From the NCBI GenBank assembly GCA_944385415.1, contig CALWXC010000007.1:1-64000 (forward strand): DNA of 64,000 nt. Direction: 5' to 3'. Below the pieces are notes generated by a model. That model had not been told where the DNA came from. It saw only the letters and a program-made list of their open reading frames with translations, and did no database searches. Positions 15,636 through 24,319 of this stretch are shown here, piece after piece. The stretch is from an uncultured Oscillospiraceae bacterium. Its GTDB lineage: Bacteria; Bacillota; Clostridia; Oscillospirales; Oscillospiraceae. Both the position numbers and the translations under genes were made by a program. Positions within the stretch are counted from its first letter, which is position 1. Each line of letters starts with the position of its first letter.

Positions 15636-16514
15636 TTATTGCCCCAGCATTTGAATGGTCCAGGTGTTTTCGTAGACGCCGCCGGGGGCGAGACGGAAGA
15701 AGGGTTCTTTGGTGGCGAAGTCTTCCACGACGTCCTGGACGGCGGGGAGGGTGGCCCAGGGCTCGATGCAGAGGAAGGGGGCTTCGGTCTTGGGGGTGTG
15801 CCACAGACCCAGATAGGGCATGTCGGGGAAGGAGACGATCACGCCGTGGGGGTCCTTGTCGGTGACGAGGGAGACGGAACGGGCCATATCCTTTAAGATA
15901 ATGGCGTCATTGTCGAACAGGTCGTGACGCAGGGGGATGGCGTTGGCCGTGAGGGAGTACGGGGAATCGGTACCGGCCAGATAGGCCGCCGGGGACAGGT
16001 CCAGGGACCGGGGATTGCAGGGGGCGCCGAACACCACCTTGTAGTCGGTGAACTGCAAACCGTCGGCCATGGGAACGCGGAAGCCGGGGTGCGCGCCAAG
16101 ACCAAAGGGCAGCACTTCCCCGCCCCGGTTTTCCACCCGGAACGTGACAAACAGGGTGTCATTCTCCAGGCGGTACATGAGCCGGTAGGAAAAGGCGAAG
16201 GGATAGCCCTTGCGGGTCTCGTCGCTGTCGGTGAGCTCCAGAACCAGAGTGTCTTCGGTCTGTTCCACCAGGGTGTAGTCCAGATTCCGGGCGAAGCCGT
16301 GGGGGCCTAATTCGTAGGTGTTCCCGTTCCAGGTGTAAGTGCCGTTGGTGAGCCGTCCCACATGGGGGAACAGGTTGGTGGCGTGGCGGGCCCAGTAGGC
16401 CGGGTCCCCCTGCCAGAGATATTCGACGCCGTCAGCGCCCAGAATGGATTGCATCTCCGCGCCGTGGTCGGAGACGCGGACAGTCAGCAGGCGGTTTTTC
16501 AGTGTGTATTCCAT
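15636..16514 (-). CDS. Aldose 1-epimerase family protein (LacX-like)
   Basis: The 292-residue beta-sandwich protein belongs to the galactose mutarotase-like superfamily. Family features are NLFPHVGRLTNGTYTWNG, the catalytic-site HGFARN (about 90-95), FGLGAHPGFRVP with the second conserved histidine, and the C-terminal FLCIEPWATLP with the glutamate that acts as base. The LacX-type subgroup is often annotated as a hexose mutarotase, but substrates are rarely known. The second ATG (16514) is taken as the start because GGAGGT lies 7 nt before it and overlaps the first. It is a single gene on the minus strand. Confidence 0.85.
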   Translation of the reverse strand: MEYTLKNRLLTVRVSDHGAEMQSILGADGVEYLWQGDPAYWARHATNLFPHVGRLTNGTYTWNGNTYELGPHGFARNLDYTLVEQTEDTLVLELTDSDETRKGYPFAFSYRLMYRLENDTLFVTFRVENRGGEVLPFGLGAHPGFRVPMADGLQFTDYKVVFGAPCNPRSLDLSPAAYLAGTDSPYSLTANAIPLRHDLFDNDAIILKDMARSVSLVTDKDPHGVIVSFPDMPYLGLWHTPKTEAPFLCIEPWATLPAVQDVVEDFATKEPFFRLAPGGVYENTWTIQMLGQ

Positions 16515-16587
16515 CGGTTGTACCTCCATGGGGCCGCAGGCCCATTGTTGGTTGTATCATACCACGTTTCGCCGCCGCATACAATGG

Positions 16588-16616
16588 TTGACACGTCCCG
16601 GAAATGGCCGTATACT
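16588..16616 (+). promoter_or_regulatory. Promoter of the DUF2500 gene
   Basis: TTGACA and TATACT are spaced 17 bp apart, 28 bp upstream of the start codon. Confidence 0.8.
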
Positions 16617-16644
16617 ACAAAAAAAGACATAGGAGGGGTCCGGT

Positions 16645-16998
16645 ATGATTGGTTTCCTGGGGCTTGACCTGTTCAACATCCTGTTTACGCTGATGTTTGT
16701 GCTCATCTTGGGGGCCTTTGTGGTGATGGTGGGGCGGTCGCTGCTCCAGTGGAACAAGAACAACCATTCCCCCCGGCTGACGGTGGCGGCCACGGTGGTG
16801 GCCAGACGGCAGCATGTGAGCCGCCGGGGCGGACATACGCACCACACCACCACCAGCTACTATGTGACGTTCCAGGTGGAGAGCGGCGACCGGATGGAAC
16901 TCCATGTGAACCCATCGGAGTACGGGATGCTGATCGAGGGGGATCGGGGCCAGCTGACGTTCCAGGGGACGCGGTATCTGTCGTTCCAACGGAACTGA
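16645..16998 (+). CDS. DUF2500 family membrane protein
   Basis: The 117-residue protein has one N-terminal membrane helix (about 10-32) and a C-terminal soluble domain. In that domain VAATVVARRQHVSRR, TTTSYYVTFQVESGDR and YGMLIEGDRGQLTFQGTRYLSF match the DUF2500 family, in which a short SHIRT/OB-like beta domain sits outside or just at the membrane. Function is unknown. The start ATG follows AGGAGGGGTCCGGT. The near-consensus promoter at 16588 and the terminator at 17059 make it a single-gene unit. Confidence 0.85.
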   Translation: MIGFLGLDLFNILFTLMFVLILGAFVVMVGRSLLQWNKNNHSPRLTVAATVVARRQHVSRRGGHTHHTTTSYYVTFQVESGDRMELHVNPSEYGMLIEGDRGQLTFQGTRYLSFQRN

Positions 16999-17058
16999 AT
17001 TGGAACTGAAATCAGACAAATATTTGACAAATGTGCTTTTTTTGCGATCTAAACAAGA

Positions 17059-17099
17059 GCGCCCCGGAGGCCCTGAAAACAGGGGCTTCCGGGGCGTTT
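17059..17099 (+). terminator. Terminator of the DUF2500 gene
   Basis: GCGCCCCGGAGGCCCTG pairs with CAGGGGCTTCCGGGGCG with one slip and ends in TTT. Confidence 0.75.
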
Positions 17100-17165
17100 G
17101 GTTCCGGTTCGGCCGGGGCGGGGCTGTGGTAGAATACAGGCAGCGCAAAAAAGGAGGTGGCTCCC

Positions 17166-17588
17166 ATGGAAGCCGTACCGATGAAAGACCATCCCCCCTA
17201 TCCCCTGCTGACCATGTCCCATCGGATGGAGGAGAATTTTTATCAGATGCCCCGCTGGCTGATGGCCCGGACGGATTTGAGTTTGGACGCCAAGCTGGTG
17301 TATATGCTGCTGTATGACCGGTTCCGGCTGTCGCAGAAAAACGGCTGGGCCAACGAGCGGGACGAGGTGTATCTGGTGTACCCCCGGCAGGAGCTGGCGC
17401 AGACGCTGCAAATGGGCCGAAAACGCATCACCGCAGCCATGCGGGAATTGGCTGAGCATGCGCTGTTGTGGGAGCAGAACGGCGGATACAGTGTAGCCAA
17501 TCAGATCTATTTGGCTTGGGGAGGGCCTGTGGATATCTCTGAGGATAACCTGTCAATTTCCTGTGAAAAATCAGAACTACCCTTCTAA
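17166..17588 (+). CDS. RepA_N-domain replication initiator, truncated
   Basis: The 140-residue protein is the N-terminal winged-helix domain of RepA_N replication proteins (PF06970): FYQMPRWLM, LSLDAKLVYMLLYDRF, the YLVYPRQELAQTLQMG helix and RKRITAAMRELAEHALL. Complete RepA_N proteins, known from Gram-positive plasmids and integrative elements, are usually two to three times longer, so this is a truncated or domain-only form. In the +2 frame after the stop about 36 codons stay open, which may be a frameshifted tail. The start follows AAGGAGGTGGCTCCC. It suggests a remnant of an integrated plasmid or ICE. Iteron-like repeats follow directly. Confidence 0.75.
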   Translation: MEAVPMKDHPPYPLLTMSHRMEENFYQMPRWLMARTDLSLDAKLVYMLLYDRFRLSQKNGWANERDEVYLVYPRQELAQTLQMGRKRITAAMRELAEHALLWEQNGGYSVANQIYLAWGGPVDISEDNLSISCEKSELPF

Positions 17589-17604
17589 AACACGCTTTTC
17601 ATAC

Positions 17605-17728
17605 GGGCCAAAATGGCCCAACATATGCGCCAAAACGGCCTGTATATAAGGGCCAATTTGACCCCCTAGTAATAATAAATAAATAAAAATAAAAAAGCTA
17701 TAACAGAAAGAAAGAAAAAAGAAAGAAA
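17605..17728. other. Iteron-like repeats and AT-rich stretch (possible replication-origin remnant)
   Basis: GGGCCAAAATGGCCC (17605), GCGCCAAAACGGCC (17627) and GGGCCAATTTGACC (17650) recur every 22-23 bp, about two helical turns. They are followed by a run of about 60 bp that is nearly all A and T/A with purine-rich GAAAGAAA steps (17668-17728). RepA_N replicons commonly carry their origin inside or next to the rep gene. Activity is unproven. Confidence 0.5.
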
Positions 17729-17849
17729 CCCGCGCCATTTTGGACGCGGGCCTGTTGGGAACCGATGGTGCAAAGCAGCGGCGGGGAGCAAGCCTCCGCC
17801 CTACATGGTCGGAACAAACCAACCTGTTGTGTGATTTTCGGTATATGCC

Positions 17850-18139
17850 AGCGACGGGACACATCGGTCCCGCCCTACGGACCATATCGGTGTCCGCCCG
17901 GGAATGTAGGGCGGCACCTGTGTGTGCCGCCGGGCGGTGTGGGGTACCGATGACCGGCGCATTCCGGCGAACCCGTACCCCATGTACCAACCTCCCGGCG
18001 GGGCTGAGGGGCCGGAGGCCCTCCCACCGCAACAATGCGGAGCATGGATTGAGAACCTTACCGCACAAATTCGGCGGTACCGCACCAAATCACTAAAAAA
18101 ACCAAACTTTAAAAGTTTTACTCGATTTTTTTCTTGTGA
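17850..18139 (-). repeat. Composite intergenic repeat
   Basis: It holds GGCGGGAC-ACATCG-GTCCCGCC and GGCGGCAC-CTGTGT-GTGCCGCC hairpins (the stems differ by compensating changes), module M1 (17996-18064), and AAAAGTTTTACTCGATTTTTTT leading into the 161-nt element. Confidence 0.7.
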
Positions 18140-18300
18140 GGGCTGTCCACCACCCGTGTGTCTGCGGTGCTCGCCAGGCCTTTTCCGCCATGGCGGCGGT
18201 GCGGCTTCTTGCCATACATCCAGTATGGCTGCAAAGCCACACCTTGCCCTGACGAAAAATTCCTCGCCGACCACTCTTGCCAACGGGCGGCGGGCAACCC
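18140..18300 (-). repeat. 161-nt structured element, copy 3
   Basis: This is a full-length copy, close to copy 1 but with GGGCTGTCC at the left end, giving one unpaired position in the terminal stem. It lies between the CGATTTTTT half-hairpins, followed by GGGGGC/GCCCCC and one UGCG hairpin (CGCCCGT/ACGGGCG on the minus strand), 20 bp from the stop of the gene at 18373. Confidence 0.85.
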
Positions 18301-18372
18301 AAATCTCAGGGGTCCAGGGGGCAGCGCCCCCGGTCGCCCGTCGCAACGGGCGAAACTCCCCTACCGCACCGA

Positions 18373-18807
18373 TTACAGCACCATACCCATGCAGCCCTGG
18401 ACAGCCAGGAACAGCAGCAGGCCGGTGACCACGGGGGCGGCCTTGGAGGACTTTCCGGCGGCGAGGCGGTCGGCGGCGATGGCGTACAGGGCAGTCAGCA
18501 CCGTAAAGGATACCGCACCGGTGCCGGCAAATTTGACCAGTTCCATACCGCCCAGGAGCCCGGCGAAATAGGGCATGGCGGCAAAGATCACCAGACCGAA
18601 GACGGGCACCAGGGGCCAGCAGCGTTCGGCGTTGGGGGCGGCGTAGTGGTCAAGGACCAGGGCCACCAGGGAGACGGCACAAATCCACAGGAGATCCATG
18701 GCGGGCAGCATGGCCTGGGGCGCAAAGGCATTGTACAGCACATGGACCAAGCAGGCCAGGGCCGTCACAATGGAAAGAATCGTAAACAGTCGATAACGTT
18801 TCTGCAT
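18373..18807 (-). CDS. Membrane protein at the end of the rnf-like operon
   Basis: This 144-residue protein has four predicted membrane helices (about 8-28, 38-58, 65-85 and 95-140). It is not RnfA or RnfE, which are longer and have a different pattern. I do not recognise the family. Its start is 6 nt after the rnfG stop, with GAGGTTGACC before ATG 18807, so it is co-transcribed with rnfC, rnfD and rnfG and is probably an accessory subunit or assembly factor. The TTG at 18810 is an alternative start. The protein is highly hydrophobic and has no visible cofactor motif. Confidence 0.7.
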   Translation of the reverse strand: MQKRYRLFTILSIVTALACLVHVLYNAFAPQAMLPAMDLLWICAVSLVALVLDHYAAPNAERCWPLVPVFGLVIFAAMPYFAGLLGGMELVKFAGTGAVSFTVLTALYAIAADRLAAGKSSKAAPVVTGLLLFLAVQGCMGMVL

Positions 18808-18813
18808 CAATGG

Positions 18814-19350
18814 TCAACCTCCCCATTCGGTGGCGCTGGAGGACACATCGGCGCCGGTGACGAAGGCTTTGGCCGAGTTGACGGCCTTGACCACGGCTTT
18901 GGAGGTGACCGTGGCGCCGGTGACGCCGTCCACATTCTCCCCGACGGTCAGCGTCTCCTTGTCGAGAAGCAGCTGGGTCAGGAACGGCACGTCGTTGGCG
19001 GCTTTCTGGCCCAGACCCCAGGTTTCGTGCTGGTCCCGGACCACAACGCCGGTCACTTTGCCGTCGTTGCTGACGCCGACGAGCAGGGTAATCTCGTCCA
19101 CATAGCCGTCGGTGACGGTCTCCACCACATAGCCGTTGTCGGCCTTGTAGACGGCGGAAATGTTTGCATCTTCGCCGCTGTAGGGTTCGACGGTGAAGGT
19201 TTCCGAGCCGGGCAGCAGCGTCGTGAGAATGGATTTCAAATCGGCCAGCCGGTTTTCATTGGTCACCGGCAGCAGGCCCACGGCCACGCCGTAGAGGGCG
19301 GCGGCCAGAACCACCGTCACCACGACGGGAACAAAAATCTTCTTGTTCAT
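18814..19350 (-). CDS. rnfG: RnfG-like flavoprotein subunit
   Basis: The 178-residue protein has one N-terminal membrane helix (about 5-27) and an FMN-binding domain on the outer side. The flavinylation motif D141-G-V-T-G-A-T147-V-T-S is complete; T147 should carry FMN in phosphodiester linkage, put there by ApbE (22091-23116). The 4-bp overlap with rnfD (ATGA) shows coupling. In Rnf and Nqr complexes this subunit passes electrons between flavins on the outer side. The companion genes rnfA, rnfE and rnfB are absent from this cluster. Confidence 0.88.
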   Translation of the reverse strand: MNKKIFVPVVVTVVLAAALYGVAVGLLPVTNENRLADLKSILTTLLPGSETFTVEPYSGEDANISAVYKADNGYVVETVTDGYVDEITLLVGVSNDGKVTGVVVRDQHETWGLGQKAANDVPFLTQLLLDKETLTVGENVDGVTGATVTSKAVVKAVNSAKAFVTGADVSSSATEWGG

Positions 19351-20318
19351 TTGGCACCTCCCGGAAGGCTGGTAAAGCGGCGGGGCGGGGTGATGCGGTC
19401 CAGAGCCCAGGCGCAGGCGTTCATGAGCAGAATGGCGTAGGTGACGCCCTCGGGGAACAGGCCGAAGTACCGGAACACCACGGTCAGTACGCCGCAGCCC
19501 ACGCCGTAGACGATCTGGCCCAGGGGGGTGACGGGAGACGTGGCGTAATCGGTGGCCATGAAAATCGCGCCCAGCAGCACGCCGCCGCAGAGGAGATTGT
19601 AAGCCATCCAGAGGACCGGGTCCTGTCCCTTGTTGAAAATCAGGGTCAAAACGGCCACAGTTGCCAGATAGGCAACGGGAATCCGCAGGGAAATGACCTG
19701 GCGGACCACCAGATACGCACCGCCGATGAGCAGGGCCAACGCGGAGACCTCACCGATGGTACCGGGGAGATTGCCCAGGAAGGCGTCCAGCAGGGACACG
19801 TCGGGCAGCTCCGGCATGACCATATGGTGCAGGGGCGTGGCGGAGGAAATTATGTCCACGGACATGGAAGCGCTGCTGATGGCGGTTCCCACGGGGGCAA
19901 ACCGGGTCATCACCGCCGGGAACAGGAGCACCAGCAGGGCGCGGGCGGCCAGAGCGGGGTTGAAGGTGTTCTGACCGAGACCGCCGCCGAGGCCCTTGAC
20001 CACGATCATGGCGAAGAAGCCGCCGACAACAGGCACCCAGTAAGGCACGGACACGGGCAGCGTCAGAGCCAGCAGCAAACCGGTGACGGCGGCGGAGCAG
20101 TCCCGGAGGGTGTGGGGCTGACGGCGCACGACGCACCAGAGAAATTCCGCAATCTTACAGGAGGCGATGGACACCACCATGAGAATCGCGGCCCGGAGAC
20201 CGAAGAAGTAAAATCCGGCCAGCACAGCGGGGATCAGGGCAATGAGCACGTCGGCCATGAGGCGGGACGTGGTGCGTCCGCTGTGGATATGGGGGGACGA
20301 AGTAACCAGGAGATTCAC
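19347..20318 (-). CDS. rnfD: RnfD/NqrB-like membrane flavoprotein
   Basis: The 323-residue protein has about eight to ten membrane helices. GGGLGQNTFNPALAARALL (about 111-130) is the NqrB/RnfD signature. The flavinylation site reads D155-I-I-S-S-A-T161, a variant of the usual DxxSGAT with serine for glycine. Start: the GTG at 20318 overlaps the rnfC stop (GTGA), with GGAGG before it, so translation is coupled; longer frames are ruled out by this. The subunit would conduct electrons across the membrane through its covalent FMN and possibly riboflavin. Confidence 0.88.
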   Translation of the reverse strand: MNLLVTSSPHIHSGRTTSRLMADVLIALIPAVLAGFYFFGLRAAILMVVSIASCKIAEFLWCVVRRQPHTLRDCSAAVTGLLLALTLPVSVPYWVPVVGGFFAMIVVKGLGGGLGQNTFNPALAARALLVLLFPAVMTRFAPVGTAISSASMSVDIISSATPLHHMVMPELPDVSLLDAFLGNLPGTIGEVSALALLIGGAYLVVRQVISLRIPVAYLATVAVLTLIFNKGQDPVLWMAYNLLCGGVLLGAIFMATDYATSPVTPLGQIVYGVGCGVLTVVFRYFGLFPEGVTYAILLMNACAWALDRITPPRRFTSLPGGAK

Positions 20319-21622
20319 TTGGCGTTGGCCTCCTTCCAGAGTTTTTTGCCCTCCCGGATGGTCTGCACCAGGGGCAGCCGGCCGGGACAGATGTAGGAGC
20401 AGCAGCCGCATTCGATGCAGTCCATGAGATGGAATTTATCCAGCTGGGGCAGCCGGCCCAGTTTGGTGTACCGGTACAGGTACAGGGGCTGGAGGTGCAT
20501 GGGACAGACGGAAACGCAGCGGGCGCAGCGGATGCAGGTGGGGTTTTCAGGGGTCTCGTTGCCGTGTTTCAGGCAGAGAATGGCGTTGGTGCCCTTGAGC
20601 ACCGGGGCGTCCAGGTTTTTCTGGGCGAAGCCCATCATGGGGCCGCCAGAAATGACCTTTTTCACACCGTCCAGCAGTCCGCCGGCGGCGTGGATGGTGT
20701 CACCGAAGCTGGTGCCGATGGGGACCAGGAAGTTCCGGGGCGAGAGAACGCCGTCGCCGGTAACGGTGACCACGCGGCGGGTGATGGGCATACCGTCGTA
20801 AACGGCCCGCTGGACGGCGGCGGCGGTGGCCACGTTGAAGACGGCGCAGCCCACGGCGGCGGGCAGGGACCCGGCGGGGACGAGACGGCCGGTGACGGCC
20901 TGAATCAGCTGCTTTTCCGCGCCCTGGGGGTAGCGGGTGGGCAGAACGATGATCTCAATGTTGTCCTCGGGCTTTATGGTCTCCTTGAGGACCGCGATGG
21001 CCTCGGGCTTGTTGTCCTCGATGGCAATGACCGTGCGTTCCGGCTTCAAGGCCCATTGGAGCACCAGGGCGCCGCCGCGGACCTGCTGGGGAAACCGGCA
21101 GATCAACGTGTCATCGGCGGTGATGTATGGTTCGCATTCACAGGCGTTGAGAAGCACACAGTCCACCTTGCCGATGGCGGAAAAGGCTTTGACGTCGGTG
21201 GGGAACGTGGCGCCGCCCATGCCGACGATACCGGCGTCGTGGATGATCTGGAGAATGGTGTTGGGTTCCAAATCCTTGTGATCCAGATAGCGCATCATGG
21301 TTTCGTCGTGGGTGTCCAGGTAGTCGTTCTCGATGACGACGGAGAGGACGTCGCGGCCGGAGGGATGGGGCCGGGGTTCCACGGCCAGGACGCGGCCGGA
21401 AACGGAGGCATGAATGGGCGCGCAGACACCGGAGCCGTCACCGATTTTCTGGCCGCGCTTGACCATGTCGCCCACCTGAACCAGGGGGGTACAGGCCGCG
21501 CCGATGTGCTGAATCATGGGGAGCACAACCTGTTGGGGCTGCAGCTCCGGCAGATCGCCGCCCCTGGACAGGGACTTGTTGCCTTTGGGGTGGATGCCAC
21601 CCCAGAAGGGTTTTTTCATCAT
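20315..21622 (-). CDS. rnfC: RnfC-like electron-transport subunit
   Basis: The 435-residue cytoplasmic subunit has the N-terminal barrel segment GGIHPKGNKSLSRGG, a Complex I 51-kDa-like flavin/NADH domain with GMGGATFPTDVK and NACECEPYI, an SLBB domain (about 290-350), and two 4Fe-4S motifs, CIRCARCVSVCP and CIECGCCSYICP. It is a little shorter than many RnfC proteins but complete. RnfC takes or gives electrons to NADH at the cytoplasmic face. Start: ATG ATG at 21622/21619 after AAGAGGTG; the upstream frame runs into repeat sequence. First gene of the rnfC-rnfD-rnfG-membrane protein unit. Confidence 0.9.
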   Translation of the reverse strand: MMKKPFWGGIHPKGNKSLSRGGDLPELQPQQVVLPMIQHIGAACTPLVQVGDMVKRGQKIGDGSGVCAPIHASVSGRVLAVEPRPHPSGRDVLSVVIENDYLDTHDETMMRYLDHKDLEPNTILQIIHDAGIVGMGGATFPTDVKAFSAIGKVDCVLLNACECEPYITADDTLICRFPQQVRGGALVLQWALKPERTVIAIEDNKPEAIAVLKETIKPEDNIEIIVLPTRYPQGAEKQLIQAVTGRLVPAGSLPAAVGCAVFNVATAAAVQRAVYDGMPITRRVVTVTGDGVLSPRNFLVPIGTSFGDTIHAAGGLLDGVKKVISGGPMMGFAQKNLDAPVLKGTNAILCLKHGNETPENPTCIRCARCVSVCPMHLQPLYLYRYTKLGRLPQLDKFHLMDCIECGCCSYICPGRLPLVQTIREGKKLWKEANAK

Positions 21623-21799
21623 GTAAAATTCACCTCTTGTTAGGGCGGTGCAGTCCAATTTGCCTGCGGCCCTCGCCGGGCCTGGTCCGCCATGGCTGCG
21701 CCGAGGGCTCTTGTCAAATCGGCCTTTACCGCCCTGGCTCTTAATGGATGGTGCATACCGGCGGTGGGACACGCAGGTGCCGCCGTGCGGTGGAGGGTG

Positions 21800-22080
21800 T
21801 CGGTAACCGGCATATCCCGGCGAATCCGTACACCCCCATCGACCAAATCCCCGGCGGGGCTGAGGGGCCGGAGGCCCTCCCACCGCAACAATGCAAAGCA
21901 TGGATTGAGGGCGTTACCGCACTCCTTCCAGCCCGCCGCACCAAACCAATATAAAATCCCAAACTTAAAAGTTTTACTCAATTTTTTTCAAAAAATTGCA
22001 GGGGTCCAGGGGGCAGCGCCCCCGGTCGCCCGCCGCAGCGGGCGAAATACCCGCGCCTCGCAAGGCGCGAAACTCCCCCT
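21800..22080 (-). repeat. Composite intergenic repeat between apbE and rnfC
   Basis: It contains module M1 (21853-21922), the CGATTTTTT-type hairpin (here with one substitution, CAATTTTTT/AAAAAATTG, keeping the pairing), GGGGGC/GCCCCC and two UGCG hairpins on the minus strand (CGCCCGC/GCGGGCG and CGCGCCT/AGGCGCG). It ends just after the apbE stop. Bases 21623-21800 hold no gene that I can support. Confidence 0.8.
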
Positions 22081-22090
22081 ACCCGCTCCC

Positions 22091-23116
22091 CTACGTCCGT
22101 ACCGCAGCCTTAAAACCGGGGCTGTAGAGAAGCTCCCCGTCCTGGGTCATCCACAGGGCTTCGGCGTCGAAGGCGTCGAGGAGCTTCTGGCCGTCCTCCT
22201 GGGAGAGCGTAAAGAGGGCCGTGGAAAGGCCGTCGGCAATGCCGGAGTCCTCACAGAGAATGGAGACGGACCGCCAACGGGTGGCCGGGTACAGGGTGTC
22301 GGGGTCAATAATGTGATGGTAACGCTGACCGTCCACCAGATAATAGCGCTGGTAGTCGCCGCTGGTGACCACGGAGGAATCCTCCACATAGAGGGTGTGG
22401 AGGAAGTCGCCGCCGTCGGGGTTTTCGATGCCCACGACCCAGGGGGAACCGTCGGGCTTGGGACCGGTGGCCCGGACGTTGCCGCCGACAGAAATCAGCA
22501 TCCCGGCGGGGGCCGTTTCGCAGACCCGCTCCACGGCGTAGCCCTTGGCAATGGCTCCCACATCGAGAGACAGGTCCGGGTCCGCCAGATAGACGGTTCC
22601 GGCTTCCTCGTCCATGACGACGTTGGACCAGTCGGCGTGGCGGGCGGCTTCTTCCAATGCGTCCTGGTCGGGTAAATCCGCATGGGCCGGGTCCTCGATG
22701 CCCGCTTCTCTGGCGTCGTGCCACAGGGACAGGACGCCGCCCATGGCCACATTGACCCGCCCGCCGGTCTCCTCATACAAGTCCCTGGAAAACTCCAGCA
22801 TGTCGAGAATCCTGGCATCCACTTCCACCGGCGCGATACCGGCGTTGTCGTTGACGGTCTTTAAATTGTTCATCCCGTCATAGTCGTTGTAGATGTCGTA
22901 AAGCTGGTGATATTCCAACAATTCGTCGTGAATCTGCTGGGCCTGGGCCGTAAACGCTTCCTCGCTGTCGGCATAGCCCACCATGGTGGTGACGGTGTCA
23001 AACAGGGTGAGAAAGGACGCCTCATAGCGTTTCTGGCCGCCCTCCTCCCCTGCCGGTGCGGCGGCACAGCCGCACAGGAGGGCGCAGAGGACCGCAGCGG
23101 CGCACATCCGTTTCAT
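22091..23116 (-). CDS. apbE: FAD:protein FMN transferase (lipoprotein)
   Basis: The 341-residue protein transfers FMN from FAD onto threonine/serine of target flavoproteins outside the membrane. It has a lipoprotein signal with Cys17 in LCGC. TLFDTVTTMVGYAD, DYDGMNNLKTVND, LDVGAIAKGYAVERV and ISVGGNVRATG are the ApbE core; IIDPDTLYPA, SILCEDSGIADGLSTALF is the Mg2+/FAD site region. Its start is 1 nt after the stop of the FMN-binding lipoprotein gene, so they are translated together. Targets in the same cluster are probably RnfG, RnfD and that lipoprotein. Confidence 0.92.
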   Translation of the reverse strand: MKRMCAAAVLCALLCGCAAAPAGEEGGQKRYEASFLTLFDTVTTMVGYADSEEAFTAQAQQIHDELLEYHQLYDIYNDYDGMNNLKTVNDNAGIAPVEVDARILDMLEFSRDLYEETGGRVNVAMGGVLSLWHDAREAGIEDPAHADLPDQDALEEAARHADWSNVVMDEEAGTVYLADPDLSLDVGAIAKGYAVERVCETAPAGMLISVGGNVRATGPKPDGSPWVVGIENPDGGDFLHTLYVEDSSVVTSGDYQRYYLVDGQRYHHIIDPDTLYPATRWRSVSILCEDSGIADGLSTALFTLSQEDGQKLLDAFDAEALWMTQDGELLYSPGFKAAVRT

Positions 23117-23117
23117 G

Positions 23118-24245
23118 TTATTTCGCCGCCTTGGCTACGACGGACTGGAAGCCGCCGATGGAGATGGAGCAGGAAGCGGCCAGATCGGCGTCCGCTGCGC
23201 CGCCGGTCTCGGAGACGGCAATACCGGTGACTTCGTCGGCGGTCTTGCCGACGGTGTACGCGGCAAAGGCAGCGGCCTGCTCGTTCCACTCCTTGCCGAT
23301 GGCGCTGGCCTTGCCCATGCCGTAGTCGGTGCCCAGGGTGTTCTTGGAGGACACGGAACCGGTCAAATCGGTGGTGATGGCGCCGGTGGTGTCAAACTCC
23401 ACCTTGGGCTGGATAGCGTCGATGACGCAGGAGGTAATCACACCGCCATTGGTGGTAACGGCGGCCACACTGACGTTGCCGGACATGGCGCCCAGGGCGT
23501 CGGCGGTGGCGCTGGTGGAATCCCCGATGGAGGTTTCCTGGGCAATGGACAGCTCATCGCCGGACTGGGCGCCCAGATGGACGGCGTTGTTGTAGGCCAT
23601 ACCGATCATGTCGAGATAGGAGCCGATGGAAATGGTCACAGAGGAAGCCAAATCGGCGTCGGTGGGCTTGGTGGACTCGTCCACGGCGATGCCCAGGACC
23701 TCATCCAGCGTCTTGCCCTCGACGTAATCGGCCAGGGCCTGGGCTTGCTGGTACCATTCCTTGCCGATGGAGCTGGCCGTGGCCATGCCGTACTCGTCGC
23801 CGCGCTCCACCTTGGAGAGAACCGGGGCGGTCAGATCGGTTGTAATAGAACCGGCAGCATCAAAGTTCATCTTGATTTGCACGGCGTCGATCACGCAGGA
23901 TTCAATGACGCCGTCGCCGTTGACGGTGACAGCGGCGATGTTGATGTCAGCCTGGGCCAGACCGTCCTCACCGTCGGCGGCGGGCTTGGAGCTGGACAGG
24001 GAGCCCTGGACAGCCAGACCGGTCTTGACGGCTCCGGCGGCGGTTTCGGTGTCGGTGGTGGTTTCGGTAGTGGTTTCCTCGGTGGTGGATTCCGTGGATT
24101 CCGTGGTGGTCTCCTCGGTGGTGGTGCCGCTGTCGGCGGCCAGCAGGTCCGCGTCAGATACATGGACCACGGCGGTGCTGCCGCAGCCGGACAGGACGCC
24201 GGTCAGCATGGCACAGGCCATGGTCAGGGCAAAAAATTTCTTCAT
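23118..24245 (-). CDS. Lipoprotein with two FMN-binding-like domains
   Basis: The 375-residue surface lipoprotein has lipobox LSGC (Cys21), a Thr/Glu-rich linker (about 40-70), then two related domains (about 97-215 and 245-370). Each ends with a motif resembling the flavinylation site: D198-L-A-S-S-V-T204 and D354-L-A-A-S-C-S360. The usual motif is DxxSGAT, so both are variants, and the second would place FMN on serine. The layout resembles the extracellular electron-transfer lipoprotein PplA of Listeria, which has two FMN groups. The start ATG at 24245 follows CAGGAGGAGAAGAC. apbE follows 1 nt after the stop. Confidence 0.8.
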   Translation of the reverse strand: MKKFFALTMACAMLTGVLSGCGSTAVVHVSDADLLAADSGTTTEETTTESTESTTEETTTETTTDTETAAGAVKTGLAVQGSLSSSKPAADGEDGLAQADINIAAVTVNGDGVIESCVIDAVQIKMNFDAAGSITTDLTAPVLSKVERGDEYGMATASSIGKEWYQQAQALADYVEGKTLDEVLGIAVDESTKPTDADLASSVTISIGSYLDMIGMAYNNAVHLGAQSGDELSIAQETSIGDSTSATADALGAMSGNVSVAAVTTNGGVITSCVIDAIQPKVEFDTTGAITTDLTGSVSSKNTLGTDYGMGKASAIGKEWNEQAAAFAAYTVGKTADEVTGIAVSETGGAADADLAASCSISIGGFQSVVAKAAK

Positions 24246-24319
24246 GTCTTCTCCTCCTGAAACGTTGAGTCTATTCCAAACGCGGCGATGCCGCATCTTT
24301 GGCGAATTAGCGTAATGTC

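Noticed and set aside
18373-18807. RnfA or RnfE
   Set aside because: The protein is too short and lacks the paired six-helix pattern and conserved cysteines of those subunits.
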